From Candidatus Helarchaeota archaeon (GTDB taxonomy: Archaea; Asgardarchaeota; Lokiarchaeia; Helarchaeales; JABXJV01), in assembly GCA_013375355.1 (NCBI GenBank), contig JABXJV010000201.1:1-30536 (forward strand): a DNA stretch of 30,536 nt, read 5' to 3'. This document shows, in pieces, positions 7,078-15,932 of this stretch. Made by a program: the position numbers and the translations under genes. The first letter of the stretch is position 1, and each line of letters starts with the position of its first letter. A model generated the notes under the pieces. The model was not told the origin of the DNA. It did not search any database and worked only from the letters and a program-made list of their open reading frames with translations.

Positions 7078-7129
7078 AGAAATAAGATTTCTGTCGAAGA
7101 AAAAAAATTGAAGAGAACAATTTCTTCGA
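7078..7129. terminator. Bidirectional terminator-like hairpins between convergent genes
   Basis: Between two convergent genes, AGAAAT/ATTTCT forms a small hairpin (7078-7092). TCGAAGAAA (7094-7102) pairs exactly with TTTCTTCGA (7121-7129). On the minus strand, T-rich runs lie in the loop and beyond it. The position between the protease-fusion stop (6987) and the HdrA stop (7158) fits a terminator for both. Confidence 0.45.
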
Positions 7130-7157
7130 ATATAATTATTCTTATATTATTTTCATT

Positions 7158-10100
7158 TTAGGAAAGTAATACATCTTCCATCAATGTTATTTGTTCATTT
7201 GTGAAATGTTTTTGTGTAATTGCTCGAACTGGACATCTTGGAACACATTTTCCACAACCTTTACATAATGCAGGATTTATCTCCGATTTCCTGACCTCCA
7301 CAGTAAACTCTTCAAGTAATTGAGTACTAGTAACTAATGAAATAGCATTATACGGACAAACTTCAACGCAACTTCCACAACCTATACATATTTCTGGGTC
7401 AACAGATGAAATGACTCCTTCTGCTTCAATATAATCTTTACTTAAAATAGTGCAGGCCCTTGAGACTGCCGCATTGGCTTGGGCAATGCTTTCACTAATC
7501 GATTTGGGTGCATGTGCAAGACCACATAAAAAAATTCCTTCAGTTGCAAAGTCCACTGGTCTCAATTTCATGTGAGCTTCTAGGAAAAAGCCATCTTCAT
7601 TTAAAGGTACTTTTAATAATGGAGCTAGCTCGGCGTTACTAGAAGGAGCAACAATCCCTGCACTTAAAACTAAAAGATCGGCATTAATTGAGATTTTTTC
7701 AGTGTCTGAATTGGATAAAGTTATTTTTAGAGATCCATTTTCTTTATTTACTATTGGAGGTTCTTTTTCATCAAATCGAATAAATGAGATTCCTTTCTCA
7801 CGAGAAAATCGATAATACTTTTCTTTCAAGCCGTAGGTGCGAACATCCCTGTATAAAATAAAAATTTCTCCATCTGAGTTCTGTTCTTTAATCCTCAGAG
7901 CATTTTTAATTGCCTCACTACAGCAAACACGAGAACAATACGGATGTTCCTCGTTCCTGGATCCTACGCATTGAATCATTACAATTTTTTTATGATCTCC
8001 GATATTCTTATTGCTAAACAATCTTTTTTCCAGTTCGGACTGAGTAATGACTCGAGGATCTTCTCCATAAAAATATTCTTTTGGTTCATACTCTTGAGCC
8101 CCAGTCGCTACGATAATAACTCCATGTTCTAATTCCTTTTTTTCATTATTGGAATTTTGGTTAATCATAGTACTGAAGTTTCCGACATAACCATTAATAG
8201 CTTCAATTGAGGAATCTAGATAAGTCTCTATATTTTTCTCATTTTCAACCTCAGCTATCAAACCTTGTAAAAATTTTTGTACTTTATTATTTTCAAGAGT
8301 AAGATGAATATTTTTAGCAAATCCCCCTAATTGTTTACTTTTCTCTATTAAATAAGTCCCAAAACCTTGTTTGGCAAAACCCAGAGCTGCTGCCATTCCT
8401 GCAATACCCCCCCCAATTACAAGAGCCTTCTTAATTACATTCAAAGAAATTTTTTGTAGTGGTTCAATTATACTAGCTTTTGCCACAGCCATACGTACTA
8501 AATCTTTAGCTTTCTCTGTGGCCATTTCGGGTTCGTTCATATGCACCCATGAACATTGGTCGCGTATATTTGCCATTTCAAATAGATAAGGGTTTAAGCC
8601 TGCCTCTCTGCAAGTTTCTTGAAATAGTGGCTCATGGGTTCTCGGTGTACAACTGGCAACAATTACTCTATTAAGTTTATGTTCCTCCACCATATCTTTG
8701 ATTTTGGTTTGAGTATCAGCGGAGCAAGTATATAAGTTTCTATCAGCCAATATTACATTTGGTAGCTTTTTGGCATATTCAACTACGGCTGGTACGTCAA
8801 CTACTCCGCCAATATTTATTCCGCAATGGCAAATGAAAACTCCTATTCGTGGAGGTTGTCCATATACATCAATTTCTTCAGGATATTCCTTAGCAGTAAC
8901 CAGTTCACCTCTCACAGGAGCTAAAAGCTGTTGAACTTGTCCCGCAGCGGCAGAAGCTTCCATAACTGATTCAGGTATATCTTTAGGAGATGAAAAAACT
9001 CCACAAACATAGACTCCTGGTCTTGAGGTTTCAACAGGATTAAATGATTGTTTTTTACAGAACCCATATTCATCAAGTTCAACATTTAATTTCTCCGCCA
9101 ATTGCTTAGCGCTCTTGGTTGGGTTCAGACCTACAGAAAGAACGACTAATTGAAAAACCTCTTCAATTATTTCCCCATTTTCTCCTTCATAAGTTAATAT
9201 TAGATTCTTTGTGTCCGGATCTTCTTCTATAGTGGCAATTCTACGCCTTATATAACGAATTCCATATTCTTCTTTTGCTCTTTCTATATATTTATCAAAA
9301 TCTTTTCCGTAAGCTCGAATGTCCATGGAGAATATTGTTGGATTAACTTGATGTTGGTGTTCTTTAGCTATAACTGCTTCTTTGCATGTGTACATGCAGC
9401 ATACGCTTGAACAATATTCTTTCCCATGAGCCGGATCCCGTGAGCCAACACATTGAAGAAATGCAATTTTTTCAGGAATTTCACCATCAAAAGGACGAAT
9501 AACCATACCAGAATAAGGACCACTGGCACTAAGAATTCGTTCGAATTCAATACTTGTAATTACATTCTGATATTTACCATAACCATAACTTTTATAAATG
9601 CTCGGGTCGAACTCATCAAAACCGATGGCTAAAATTATCGCCCCTACCTCAAGTTCAAATTCTTTATCTTCTTGAGAATATTCTATAGCATGAGCTTTGC
9701 ACACACCACTGCAAATACCACAACCGAGGCATTTTTCTTGATCAATAGAATATATTAATGGTACGGCTTGGGGATATTTCACCGATACAGCTGAATTTGT
9801 GGATAATCCTTCATTAAAAACGTCTATTGCTTCCATTATACATTCCCGAGCGCAAATTCCACAGCCGGTACATTTATCTTCATCTATAAATCGAGATTTT
9901 TTCAAAAGATTTACCTTAAAATGTCCCAGATCACCATCAACACTTTCTACTTCAGTATTAGTAATCAATTGAATATTTTGGTGTCGTCCGGCTTCTATAA
10001 GTTTTGGAGCAAGGATACACATGCTACAATCGTTTGTAGGAAATGTCTTGTCCAGTTGCGCCATGACTCCGCCAATGCTGGTGGATGAATCTACAAGAAA

Positions 10101-10190
10101 TACTTTAAATCCGGAATCTGCTAGATCGATTGATGCTTGAATTCCCGCAATTCCGCCGCCTACGACTAAGACTGCTCCAATTTTTTCCAT
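7158..10190 (-). CDS. hdrA: Long HdrA-like protein with two FAD modules
   Basis: This protein has 1010 residues, against about 650 for a classical HdrA. Module 1 (about 1-430) has GGGIAG (11-16), CxxC at 55/58 in DCSMCILAPK, and two inserted 4Fe-4S motifs (Cys107/110/113/117 and 154/157/160/164). Residues 447-580 match the HdrA N-terminal domain (CHCGINIGG, SCTPRTHEP). Module 2 (about 588-900) is a second FAD fold (GGGIAG 593-598) lacking the DCS-C-ILAPK element. Two C-terminal ferredoxin motifs lie at about 935-946 and 976-987. It is the last gene of the frhB-hdrA-mvhD-hdrA operon, starting 4 bases after mvhD. It probably passes electrons from F420H2 or its partners to ferredoxin and a second acceptor by flavin-based bifurcation, in the cytoplasm. 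Module arrangement is seen; the reaction is inferred. Confidence 0.93.
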   Translation of the reverse strand: MEKIGAVLVVGGGIAGIQASIDLADSGFKVFLVDSSTSIGGVMAQLDKTFPTNDCSMCILAPKLIEAGRHQNIQLITNTEVESVDGDLGHFKVNLLKKSRFIDEDKCTGCGICARECIMEAIDVFNEGLSTNSAVSVKYPQAVPLIYSIDQEKCLGCGICSGVCKAHAIEYSQEDKEFELEVGAIILAIGFDEFDPSIYKSYGYGKYQNVITSIEFERILSASGPYSGMVIRPFDGEIPEKIAFLQCVGSRDPAHGKEYCSSVCCMYTCKEAVIAKEHQHQVNPTIFSMDIRAYGKDFDKYIERAKEEYGIRYIRRRIATIEEDPDTKNLILTYEGENGEIIEEVFQLVVLSVGLNPTKSAKQLAEKLNVELDEYGFCKKQSFNPVETSRPGVYVCGVFSSPKDIPESVMEASAAAGQVQQLLAPVRGELVTAKEYPEEIDVYGQPPRIGVFICHCGINIGGVVDVPAVVEYAKKLPNVILADRNLYTCSADTQTKIKDMVEEHKLNRVIVASCTPRTHEPLFQETCREAGLNPYLFEMANIRDQCSWVHMNEPEMATEKAKDLVRMAVAKASIIEPLQKISLNVIKKALVIGGGIAGMAAALGFAKQGFGTYLIEKSKQLGGFAKNIHLTLENNKVQKFLQGLIAEVENEKNIETYLDSSIEAINGYVGNFSTMINQNSNNEKKELEHGVIIVATGAQEYEPKEYFYGEDPRVITQSELEKRLFSNKNIGDHKKIVMIQCVGSRNEEHPYCSRVCCSEAIKNALRIKEQNSDGEIFILYRDVRTYGLKEKYYRFSREKGISFIRFDEKEPPIVNKENGSLKITLSNSDTEKISINADLLVLSAGIVAPSSNAELAPLLKVPLNEDGFFLEAHMKLRPVDFATEGIFLCGLAHAPKSISESIAQANAAVSRACTILSKDYIEAEGVISSVDPEICIGCGSCVEVCPYNAISLVTSTQLLEEFTVEVRKSEINPALCKGCGKCVPRCPVRAITQKHFTNEQITLMEDVLLS

Positions 10191-10194
10191 CTAG

Positions 10195-10962
10195 TTAGAC
10201 CTCTATAGCTGTATATAAGGGTGAATATCCATCTACATTATCCAAGGCTACAAGCCCTCTTAGCTTAAGAACGAGTATATGATTCAGTATTTGGTTTGAT
10301 TCCATATACAAGTAATTGGAAAGATTTTTGACCGACATTGACTTTTTCTTTAACAAAAGATAAATACGGCTCCTTATATATTCAAGTTTTAAAGCATTAT
10401 CAAAGATATTATTAAATTCTTCCTCTGAAATTTTTTTACCATAAACGTTTTCGTTTTCTATTAAATTTCGCTCTCTTGCAACAAATGCTCGGACTCTATA
10501 ATTTTTTGCCACATCTTCGATGGCCTGAATTTGTTCTAAAAATTCCGGATCAATATCTTTTTTACTCAAGGGGGAAGGTCCAAGAGCTTTTATTTTTTCA
10601 GTAAAATCTTTTATTACTTGAGAAAAACGAAGTCCCTCAGCGGCTGAAACCCATTCTAAATGTAAGCGTTCGTCAAGATTTACAAATTTTAATAATTTTT
10701 TAAGCATTTTGAATTTCAATTCTGCCTCATAATTGCCGTCTAGATAATGACAATCGCCAAAATGACAGCCCATTATTATTACGCCATCTAGACCTTTTCT
10801 TAACCCATTTATAACGAATCGAGGGTCAACTCTACCGCTACACATAACTCTAATTATGCGTAGATTTGTGGGATATTGGAATCGACTTACTCCTGCTAAA
10901 TCAGCTCCTGCATAACTGCACCAATTGCACAAAAAACCCAATATTTTAGGCTCAAAACCCAA
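10195..10962 (-). CDS. mvhD: MvhD-like 2Fe-2S subunit with C-terminal winged-helix extension
   Basis: From TTG at 10962 this gives 255 residues starting MGFEPKILGFLCNWCSYAGA, the usual MvhD start. The TTG is one base after the stop of the upstream hdrA and has GGAGG 8 bases before it; longer readings from ATG 11010 or 10986 would overlap hdrA and add non-family residues. Motifs are CNWC (12-15), VMCSGRVDP and GCHFGDCHY, which bind a 2Fe-2S cluster. MvhD connects an electron donor to HdrA. Classical MvhD ends near 140 residues; this one continues with a helical part and, from about 190, a segment resembling a winged helix (SMSVKNLSNYLYMESNQILN, then LRGLVALDNVDGYSPLY). No catalytic hydrogenase gene is nearby, so the donor is probably the FrhB protein. 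Confidence 0.9.
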   Translation of the reverse strand: MGFEPKILGFLCNWCSYAGADLAGVSRFQYPTNLRIIRVMCSGRVDPRFVINGLRKGLDGVIIMGCHFGDCHYLDGNYEAELKFKMLKKLLKFVNLDERLHLEWVSAAEGLRFSQVIKDFTEKIKALGPSPLSKKDIDPEFLEQIQAIEDVAKNYRVRAFVARERNLIENENVYGKKISEEEFNNIFDNALKLEYIRSRIYLLLKKKSMSVKNLSNYLYMESNQILNHILVLKLRGLVALDNVDGYSPLYTAIEV

Positions 10963-10963
10963 T

Positions 10964-13900
10964 CTAAGACCCTCCAATAATCGCATCGATTTCAGATAAT
11001 ATTTGATCATTTGTAAAATGTAAGACTGTTATTGCATTTTTTGGGCAACTGGCTGCACAGACACCGCATCCCTTACATACAACTCCAATTACTTCCACTT
11101 CTTCCATTTCATTCTTTCTAATTGCTTTGAAAGGGCAAAGTTGTATGCATGATTCACATCCGGAACATAAATCTGTGTTAATACTAGCTATTGAACCCCC
11201 GACTTTGATTTTATCTTTTGCTAAAATAGTGCAAGCCCTTGCTGCAGCTCCCTTTGCTTGAGCAAGCGATTCATTAATGAGTTTCGGCCACTGAGCTGTA
11301 CCACAGAGGAAGATTCCATCGGTAGCAAAATCAAGAGGTCTCAATTTTATATGAGCTTCAAGGAAAAATCCATTACTTTCAAGAGGGACTTTTAGAAACT
11401 GAGAAAGCTCTTTATTTTCTGTTGGTAAAAAGGCAGAACTCAACACAATAAGATCTGGCTTGAAAGCTATCTTAGTCTTCAATAATGAGTGTTCTACGGT
11501 AACTTTTAGTTTAGTACTTTTAATCTCAACTATAGGTTCGGATTCTTTTTCAAATCGGATAAACATTACACCTTTTTCTCTCGCTTTTTTATAATAATCC
11601 TCCTTGAACCCGTAAGCACGAAGATCTCTATATAAAATAATAACATTAGTATTCGAGTTCTTCTCTTTTAACTTTAAAGCATTTTTTAACGCAATAGAAC
11701 AACATATTTTAGAACAATAAGGACGTTCATCGTTCCTAGAACCCACACATTGGATCATTATGACTGTATTTGGTTTCACTTTATCATCTATAATTTTTTG
11801 TTCTAATTCATGTTGTGTTAATATTCGTTCATCCTTTCCATATTCATATTCTATTGGGGTATATTCTTTTCCGCCCGTAGCAACTATAATAACTCCGCTA
11901 TCCAGCTCGCTTTTACTACCATTTTGACTAATAAAAGTCGTAAAGCTACCTATAAACCCCTGAATATCTTCTATTGTTGCATCAGTAAATGTTTTAATTT
12001 TATCATGATTTCTAACTTGATTGATAAGATTATTGAGAAATTTTTGAGGATCTGTACCATCAATTAGGTAATGTATACCTTTAACAATGCCTCCAAGGTC
12101 TTTTTCTTTTTCAATTAGATTTGTCTCATAACCTTGGTTGGCTAACTCTAATGCCGCAGTCATTCCCGAAATTCCTCCCCCAATTATCAGTCCAGAATGT
12201 TTGATATCTACCACTGATTCATGTATCGGTTTCAGAAACTTTGCTTTTGCAATTCCCATTGCCACAAGTTCTTTTGCTTTCTCCGTGGCACTCTCAGGCT
12301 CGTTCATATGGACCCAAGAGCATTGTTCTCGAATATTAACGAACTCAAACAAATATTGGTTTAACCCCGCCTCACGAAGTGTATTTTGGAAGAGTGGCTC
12401 ATGTGTTCGAGGAGTACATGAAGCAACAACGACTCTATTTAAATTATGTTCCTTAATTTTCTCCTTTATAATGTTTTGAGTGTCGGCAGAACAAGTATAC
12501 AAATTTTCCTCAGTGTAAACAACATTTGGGAGAGTCTTTACAAATTTAACAACTTCAGGCACATTAACTATACCCCCAATGTTTATACCGCAGTGACAAA
12601 TAAACGTTCCAATCCGAGGTTCTTGTTCCTCAATTGAAATTTCTGGAGGAAAATCTTTTTTGGTTATTAATGTATTTCTAACATCTGTTAGTAATGTTGA
12701 AGCCCTTCCTGCGGCACCACTAGCTTCAGCAACAGTTTCAGGAATATCCTTAGGACCAGAAAATGTCCCACAAACATAAATTCCAGCCTTACTTGTTGCT
12801 AAGGGTGTGGTTAATTCAGTAGAGCAAAAATTGTAATTATTAAGGTTTATATCGAATGTTTCAGCTAATTTAACTGACTCTTCGGATGGAGCTAATCCTA
12901 TAGATAGAACTATAATATCATATGTCTCCTCTATCATTTCTCCAGTCTCAGTATTTTCCATAGTAACAATTAAGTCGCCTGTGTGTGGATCTTCCTTAAT
13001 CAATGACACTCTACCTCTTGAAAACTCGATTCCACTATTTTGAGCTCTGACATAGAATTCTTCGAATCCTTTTCCAACAGTTCGCATATCAATGAAGCAG
13101 ATATGGCATTTTAGGTCGGGTGCATGTTCTATGGCAATTAGAGCTTGCTTGATTGTATACATGCAACAAACGGCCGAGCAATATCCCTTATCTATTTTAA
13201 TATTCCTAGATCCAATACAATTCAACCACAATATCTTATTAGGATGTTTCATATTTAAAGGACGAACAAGATGTCCTTTATAAGGTCCCGAAGCATTTAG
13301 AATACGTTCAAATTCAATGCTAGTAACTACATTTTTAATTTTACCATACCCATATTGTGGTAATATTGATGGATCGAAAGTATCAGTGCCAACCGCAAGA
13401 ATTATTGCTCCTACACTAATTTTGACTTGTTCATCTTTTTGATTATGATCTACAGCCCCCACTTCACAAACTTTTTCACAAATTTGACATATTCCATCCT
13501 GTAAATACAAACATGTTTCTTTATCAACTACATAAGTAGACGGCACTGCTTGCGGGAAGGGAATATAAATCGCAGTTCTAACACCTAGACCCATGTTATA
13601 TTCGTCTTTGACCGCTATAGGGCAATGAGTATGACATATACCACACGACTTACATTTATCTGGGTCTACATATCTAGCTTTTTTCAGAACAGTCACTTCG
13701 AAGTTGCCTGCTTCGCCTTCTATTTTTTCGACTTTACTATAAGTAATCAATTCGATATTTGGATTACGAGCAGCTTCGACCATTTTGGGAGCTAAAATAC
13801 ACATTGAACAATCTAATGTTGGAAATGTCTTATCTAATTGCCCCATAACTCCTCCGATGCTTGGATTATTTTCAATCAAATAAACCTTATAACCTAATTC

Positions 13901-13984
13901 TGCAAGATCAAGGGAAGCTTGTATTCCTGCTACTCCACCACCCACAACTAACACAGATCCAACTTTAGAACTCAATTTAATCAC
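10964..13984 (-). CDS. hdrA: Long HdrA-like protein with two FAD modules (second copy)
   Basis: This 1006-residue protein has the same layout as the copy at 7158-10190. Module 1 has GGGVAG (15-20), DCSMCILAPK (58-67) and two ferredoxin motifs (Cys111/114/117/121 and an irregular C-x7-C-x2-C-x3-C at 158-173). The linking HdrA domain (CHCGINIGG near 460) and a second FAD fold without the CxxC follow. Two C-terminal clusters end the protein (CSGCESCIQLCP, CKGCGVCAASCP). Its start GTG at 13984 overlaps the frhB stop by 4 bases. TTG at 13975 with GGGGTGAT just before it is an equally good start. The first ferredoxin region resembles the partial HdrA at 1-471 more than the neighbouring copy, so the two HdrA proteins of this operon are not a recent duplicate pair. 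Together they may form a heteromeric HdrA core. Confidence 0.93.
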   Translation of the reverse strand: MIKLSSKVGSVLVVGGGVAGIQASLDLAELGYKVYLIENNPSIGGVMGQLDKTFPTLDCSMCILAPKMVEAARNPNIELITYSKVEKIEGEAGNFEVTVLKKARYVDPDKCKSCGICHTHCPIAVKDEYNMGLGVRTAIYIPFPQAVPSTYVVDKETCLYLQDGICQICEKVCEVGAVDHNQKDEQVKISVGAIILAVGTDTFDPSILPQYGYGKIKNVVTSIEFERILNASGPYKGHLVRPLNMKHPNKILWLNCIGSRNIKIDKGYCSAVCCMYTIKQALIAIEHAPDLKCHICFIDMRTVGKGFEEFYVRAQNSGIEFSRGRVSLIKEDPHTGDLIVTMENTETGEMIEETYDIIVLSIGLAPSEESVKLAETFDINLNNYNFCSTELTTPLATSKAGIYVCGTFSGPKDIPETVAEASGAAGRASTLLTDVRNTLITKKDFPPEISIEEQEPRIGTFICHCGINIGGIVNVPEVVKFVKTLPNVVYTEENLYTCSADTQNIIKEKIKEHNLNRVVVASCTPRTHEPLFQNTLREAGLNQYLFEFVNIREQCSWVHMNEPESATEKAKELVAMGIAKAKFLKPIHESVVDIKHSGLIIGGGISGMTAALELANQGYETNLIEKEKDLGGIVKGIHYLIDGTDPQKFLNNLINQVRNHDKIKTFTDATIEDIQGFIGSFTTFISQNGSKSELDSGVIIVATGGKEYTPIEYEYGKDERILTQHELEQKIIDDKVKPNTVIMIQCVGSRNDERPYCSKICCSIALKNALKLKEKNSNTNVIILYRDLRAYGFKEDYYKKAREKGVMFIRFEKESEPIVEIKSTKLKVTVEHSLLKTKIAFKPDLIVLSSAFLPTENKELSQFLKVPLESNGFFLEAHIKLRPLDFATDGIFLCGTAQWPKLINESLAQAKGAAARACTILAKDKIKVGGSIASINTDLCSGCESCIQLCPFKAIRKNEMEEVEVIGVVCKGCGVCAASCPKNAITVLHFTNDQILSEIDAIIGGS

Positions 13985-15132
13985 CCCGACCCCCTAACGG
14001 CATTCAAATTTTTTGAAGCTCGTTCAATTTTAGTATTACTCATTCTGTTGATAATTTTAATAGTTCTATTCTTCAATTTTGAGATTTTTTCTGCTGATGC
14101 TTTATATTCTATCAAATAACCCTCATTGAGTGCTTTTAAAAAGAGGTTCTTGCCTTGTTCTGTACGAACAAGGACTGTGGAATGATTTTGAGGGGCAGCG
14201 ATTCCTCCGACAGAAATATCAGCATAGATATTAGAGAAATCCGCACAGAAGAAACAATTAGAGCGAGCTGCTTCCTCAACTTCTTTAAAAGGGATTTCTT
14301 TTATAGAATTATCTTTAAGTGTAATGATAAAATTTTTCTTAATATTCACTTTTTTTATGTCTTTTAAATTCAGTTTTAATTTCTTTTCAAGCATTTCCTT
14401 CATTAAAGCAGTATATGTAAAGTTTTCCATGCAGAAAAGGCCGATAATATATTTTATTGTAGTTGCAGGTCGTATATTCCTAATTTGCATTTTTCTTATT
14501 GTGCGAACGTGGCAAGGACAACCAACAAATGCTAACCTCGCATAATCAAATTCGCTTAATTCTAACAACTCGACAATTGACGGCATGTCAACATCTTCAA
14601 CTTGATCTGAAGAAGAATAGATTTTAGGATATTGGAATATTTCCAATTGAGGTGTTATGGAGTATCGAGTCCCTGCTGATTTTAGGAGTTGTTCACCTGA
14701 TGTAACAATCATTGGAAAAGATTCCCAATTTGATTTTGCAACATTTACAATAGCCCCATCAACCTGTTTTGTATCAAGAAGATATTTTACGAGAGAAGTT
14801 ATTATCCCACCATCTTGACAGACCTTTAAAATTTCCGGATCACTTGTTTGAGTCCATATCAATTTACTATATGCGCCAATAGAGTCCTTGTAAGTATACA
14901 CTTCTTCAAGTTGTTTATCTAATGAAGCCGTTCTTGGACAAATGTGATAACAAAGTCCGCAATCTAAACATATTTTTTCATCGGATTTAATAAATTTTGG
15001 TTTTCCATTTGATATTTTTATTGCATTTATGTTATTAATTGCACATATTGAAACACATCCACCGCATAAGCTACATATCTCAGGTTTTATTATTTCGTTT
15101 TCCAAATCTTTAAAAGTTTTAACTTCTGTCAT
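13981..15132 (-). CDS. frhB: FrhB/FpoF-like F420-dependent oxidoreductase subunit
   Basis: This 383-residue protein begins with two ferredoxin motifs (Cys20/23/26/30 and Cys55/58/61/65). The F420 hydrogenase/dehydrogenase beta-subunit fold follows, recognisable from CQDGGIITSLVKYLL, FVGCPCHVRTIRKMQ, GLFCMENF and CFFCADFSNIYADISVGG. Members hold FAD and a 4Fe-4S cluster and exchange a hydride with coenzyme F420. As first gene of the operon with hdrA, mvhD and hdrA, it is the likely entry or exit point for F420H2 electrons. Its ribosome site GGAAGGAC lies about 6 bases before the ATG, and a TATA-like box at 15193-15203 gives a leader of about 40 bases. Other family members work with sulfite, glutamate or formate enzymes, so F420 use is likely but not proved. 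Confidence 0.9.
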   Translation of the reverse strand: MTEVKTFKDLENEIIKPEICSLCGGCVSICAINNINAIKISNGKPKFIKSDEKICLDCGLCYHICPRTASLDKQLEEVYTYKDSIGAYSKLIWTQTSDPEILKVCQDGGIITSLVKYLLDTKQVDGAIVNVAKSNWESFPMIVTSGEQLLKSAGTRYSITPQLEIFQYPKIYSSSDQVEDVDMPSIVELLELSEFDYARLAFVGCPCHVRTIRKMQIRNIRPATTIKYIIGLFCMENFTYTALMKEMLEKKLKLNLKDIKKVNIKKNFIITLKDNSIKEIPFKEVEEAARSNCFFCADFSNIYADISVGGIAAPQNHSTVLVRTEQGKNLFLKALNEGYLIEYKASAEKISKLKNRTIKIINRMSNTKIERASKNLNAVRGSG

Positions 15133-15536
15133 ATTAAAGTCCTTCCATCTTCAACTAAGAAAGCAAGATTTAAGCTCTTAATTAAAATAAAGGTTATAAT
15201 TTATTTTCATGTAATAAGTCAAAGTTACAATGTCTAAAATCTTTATAAGAATTTGTTTCTTTCCTAATTTCATTAGTTATCATTAGGTTTTAATTAAATT
15301 CTATCCCCTTAACTAATAATAGGGCTTTAATTAATTTTTAATATTTTCTTTCGAAAGATAAAAAAATTTATTCATAATTCCTCTTAAAATAGAACTTTCA
15401 ATGCGGAATGTGTTAAAATTAAAGTATAAGTAATATATTTTTCGGATTAATAGGAACTTAAATATATAATCTGCTTTCATAATATGTTAATAAAATAATT
15501 TTGGTTATGTAGCGATAGTTGGACGTTTATTTAAAA
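15133..15536. promoter_or_regulatory. Divergent regulatory region of the frhB operon
   Basis: About 400 AT-rich bases with no gene. They hold a minus-strand TATA-like box for frhB (AAATTATAAC, 15193-15203), a CCTAAT/ATTAGG inverted repeat (15263-15268 and 15282-15287) whose spacer carries a second ATTAG, a perfect 12-base palindrome at 15347-15358, and a plus-strand TATA-like run (AATATATAAT, about 15461-15470) for the small gene at 15537. Confidence 0.55.
15347..15358. promoter_or_regulatory. Perfect 12-base palindrome TCTTTCGAAAGA
   Basis: TCTTTCGAAAGA is self-complementary over all 12 bases, with a CG centre that stands out from the AT background. It lies about 150 bases upstream of the frhB TATA-like box and about 190 upstream of the small plus-strand gene. 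A regulator site is plausible; its distance from both promoters is a caution. Confidence 0.35.
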
Positions 15537-15782
15537 ATGATATTAGAATCGAAAGAACTTCAGAGGGGAAAAGAAAAAAATTATGGAGTTTGGGGTGATA
15601 AAAAGAGGGAATTTAAATTGGGTATTAGATGGAATGAAAAAAAAAGCGTTTATGAATGTTTTAAATTATATATTGATACTAATGAAGAAGAAATATTGTT
15701 TAATAGTAAAAAATTAGTGGATATAACATTAAAAACCTGTAATCTTGCAAATTACTTCCACTCTATTATTAGTATTGACTAG
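15537..15782 (+). CDS. Small protein of unknown function
   Basis: From ATG 15537 this codes for 81 residues, charged, with no Cys cluster or membrane segment. It contains NYGVWGDKKREFKLGIRWNE and then YECFKLYIDTNEEEI, which alternate in a way that suggests beta strands followed by a C-terminal helix (VDITLKTCNLANYF). A TTG at 15519 would add six residues. A TATA-like run lies near 15461-15470. I do not recognise the family. Its composition is like that of real genes here, but single-gene support is modest. Confidence 0.5.
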   Translation: MILESKELQRGKEKNYGVWGDKKREFKLGIRWNEKKSVYECFKLYIDTNEEEILFNSKKLVDITLKTCNLANYFHSIISID

Positions 15783-15839
15783 TTCTTTTAATAAGAGATG
15801 TAGGAGATAATTATAAAGGAGAGGTAAAAAGGCAGTTAG

Positions 15840-15870
15840 TCTTTTCATAATTTTCCATATAATGAAAAGA
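15840..15870. terminator. Inverted repeat between convergent small genes
   Basis: TCTTTTCAT (15840-15848) pairs exactly with ATGAAAAGA (15862-15870) around a 13-base loop. It lies between the ends of the convergent genes at 15537 and 15933, a natural place for a shared terminator, though no strong T-run follows on either strand. Confidence 0.4.
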
Positions 15871-15932
15871 AATTCTCACAAATTATCAACGAAAAACCCT
15901 CATTTAACACCTTAAATAGAGAAGTAAATTAA

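Noticed and set aside
10963..11010. MvhD start at ATG 11010 or 10986
   Set aside because: These overlap the hdrA end and add residues outside the family; TTG 10962 with GGAGG upstream gives the typical N-terminus.
12138..12637. Two plus-strand frames within hdrA
   Set aside because: Antisense shadows of conserved HdrA sequence.
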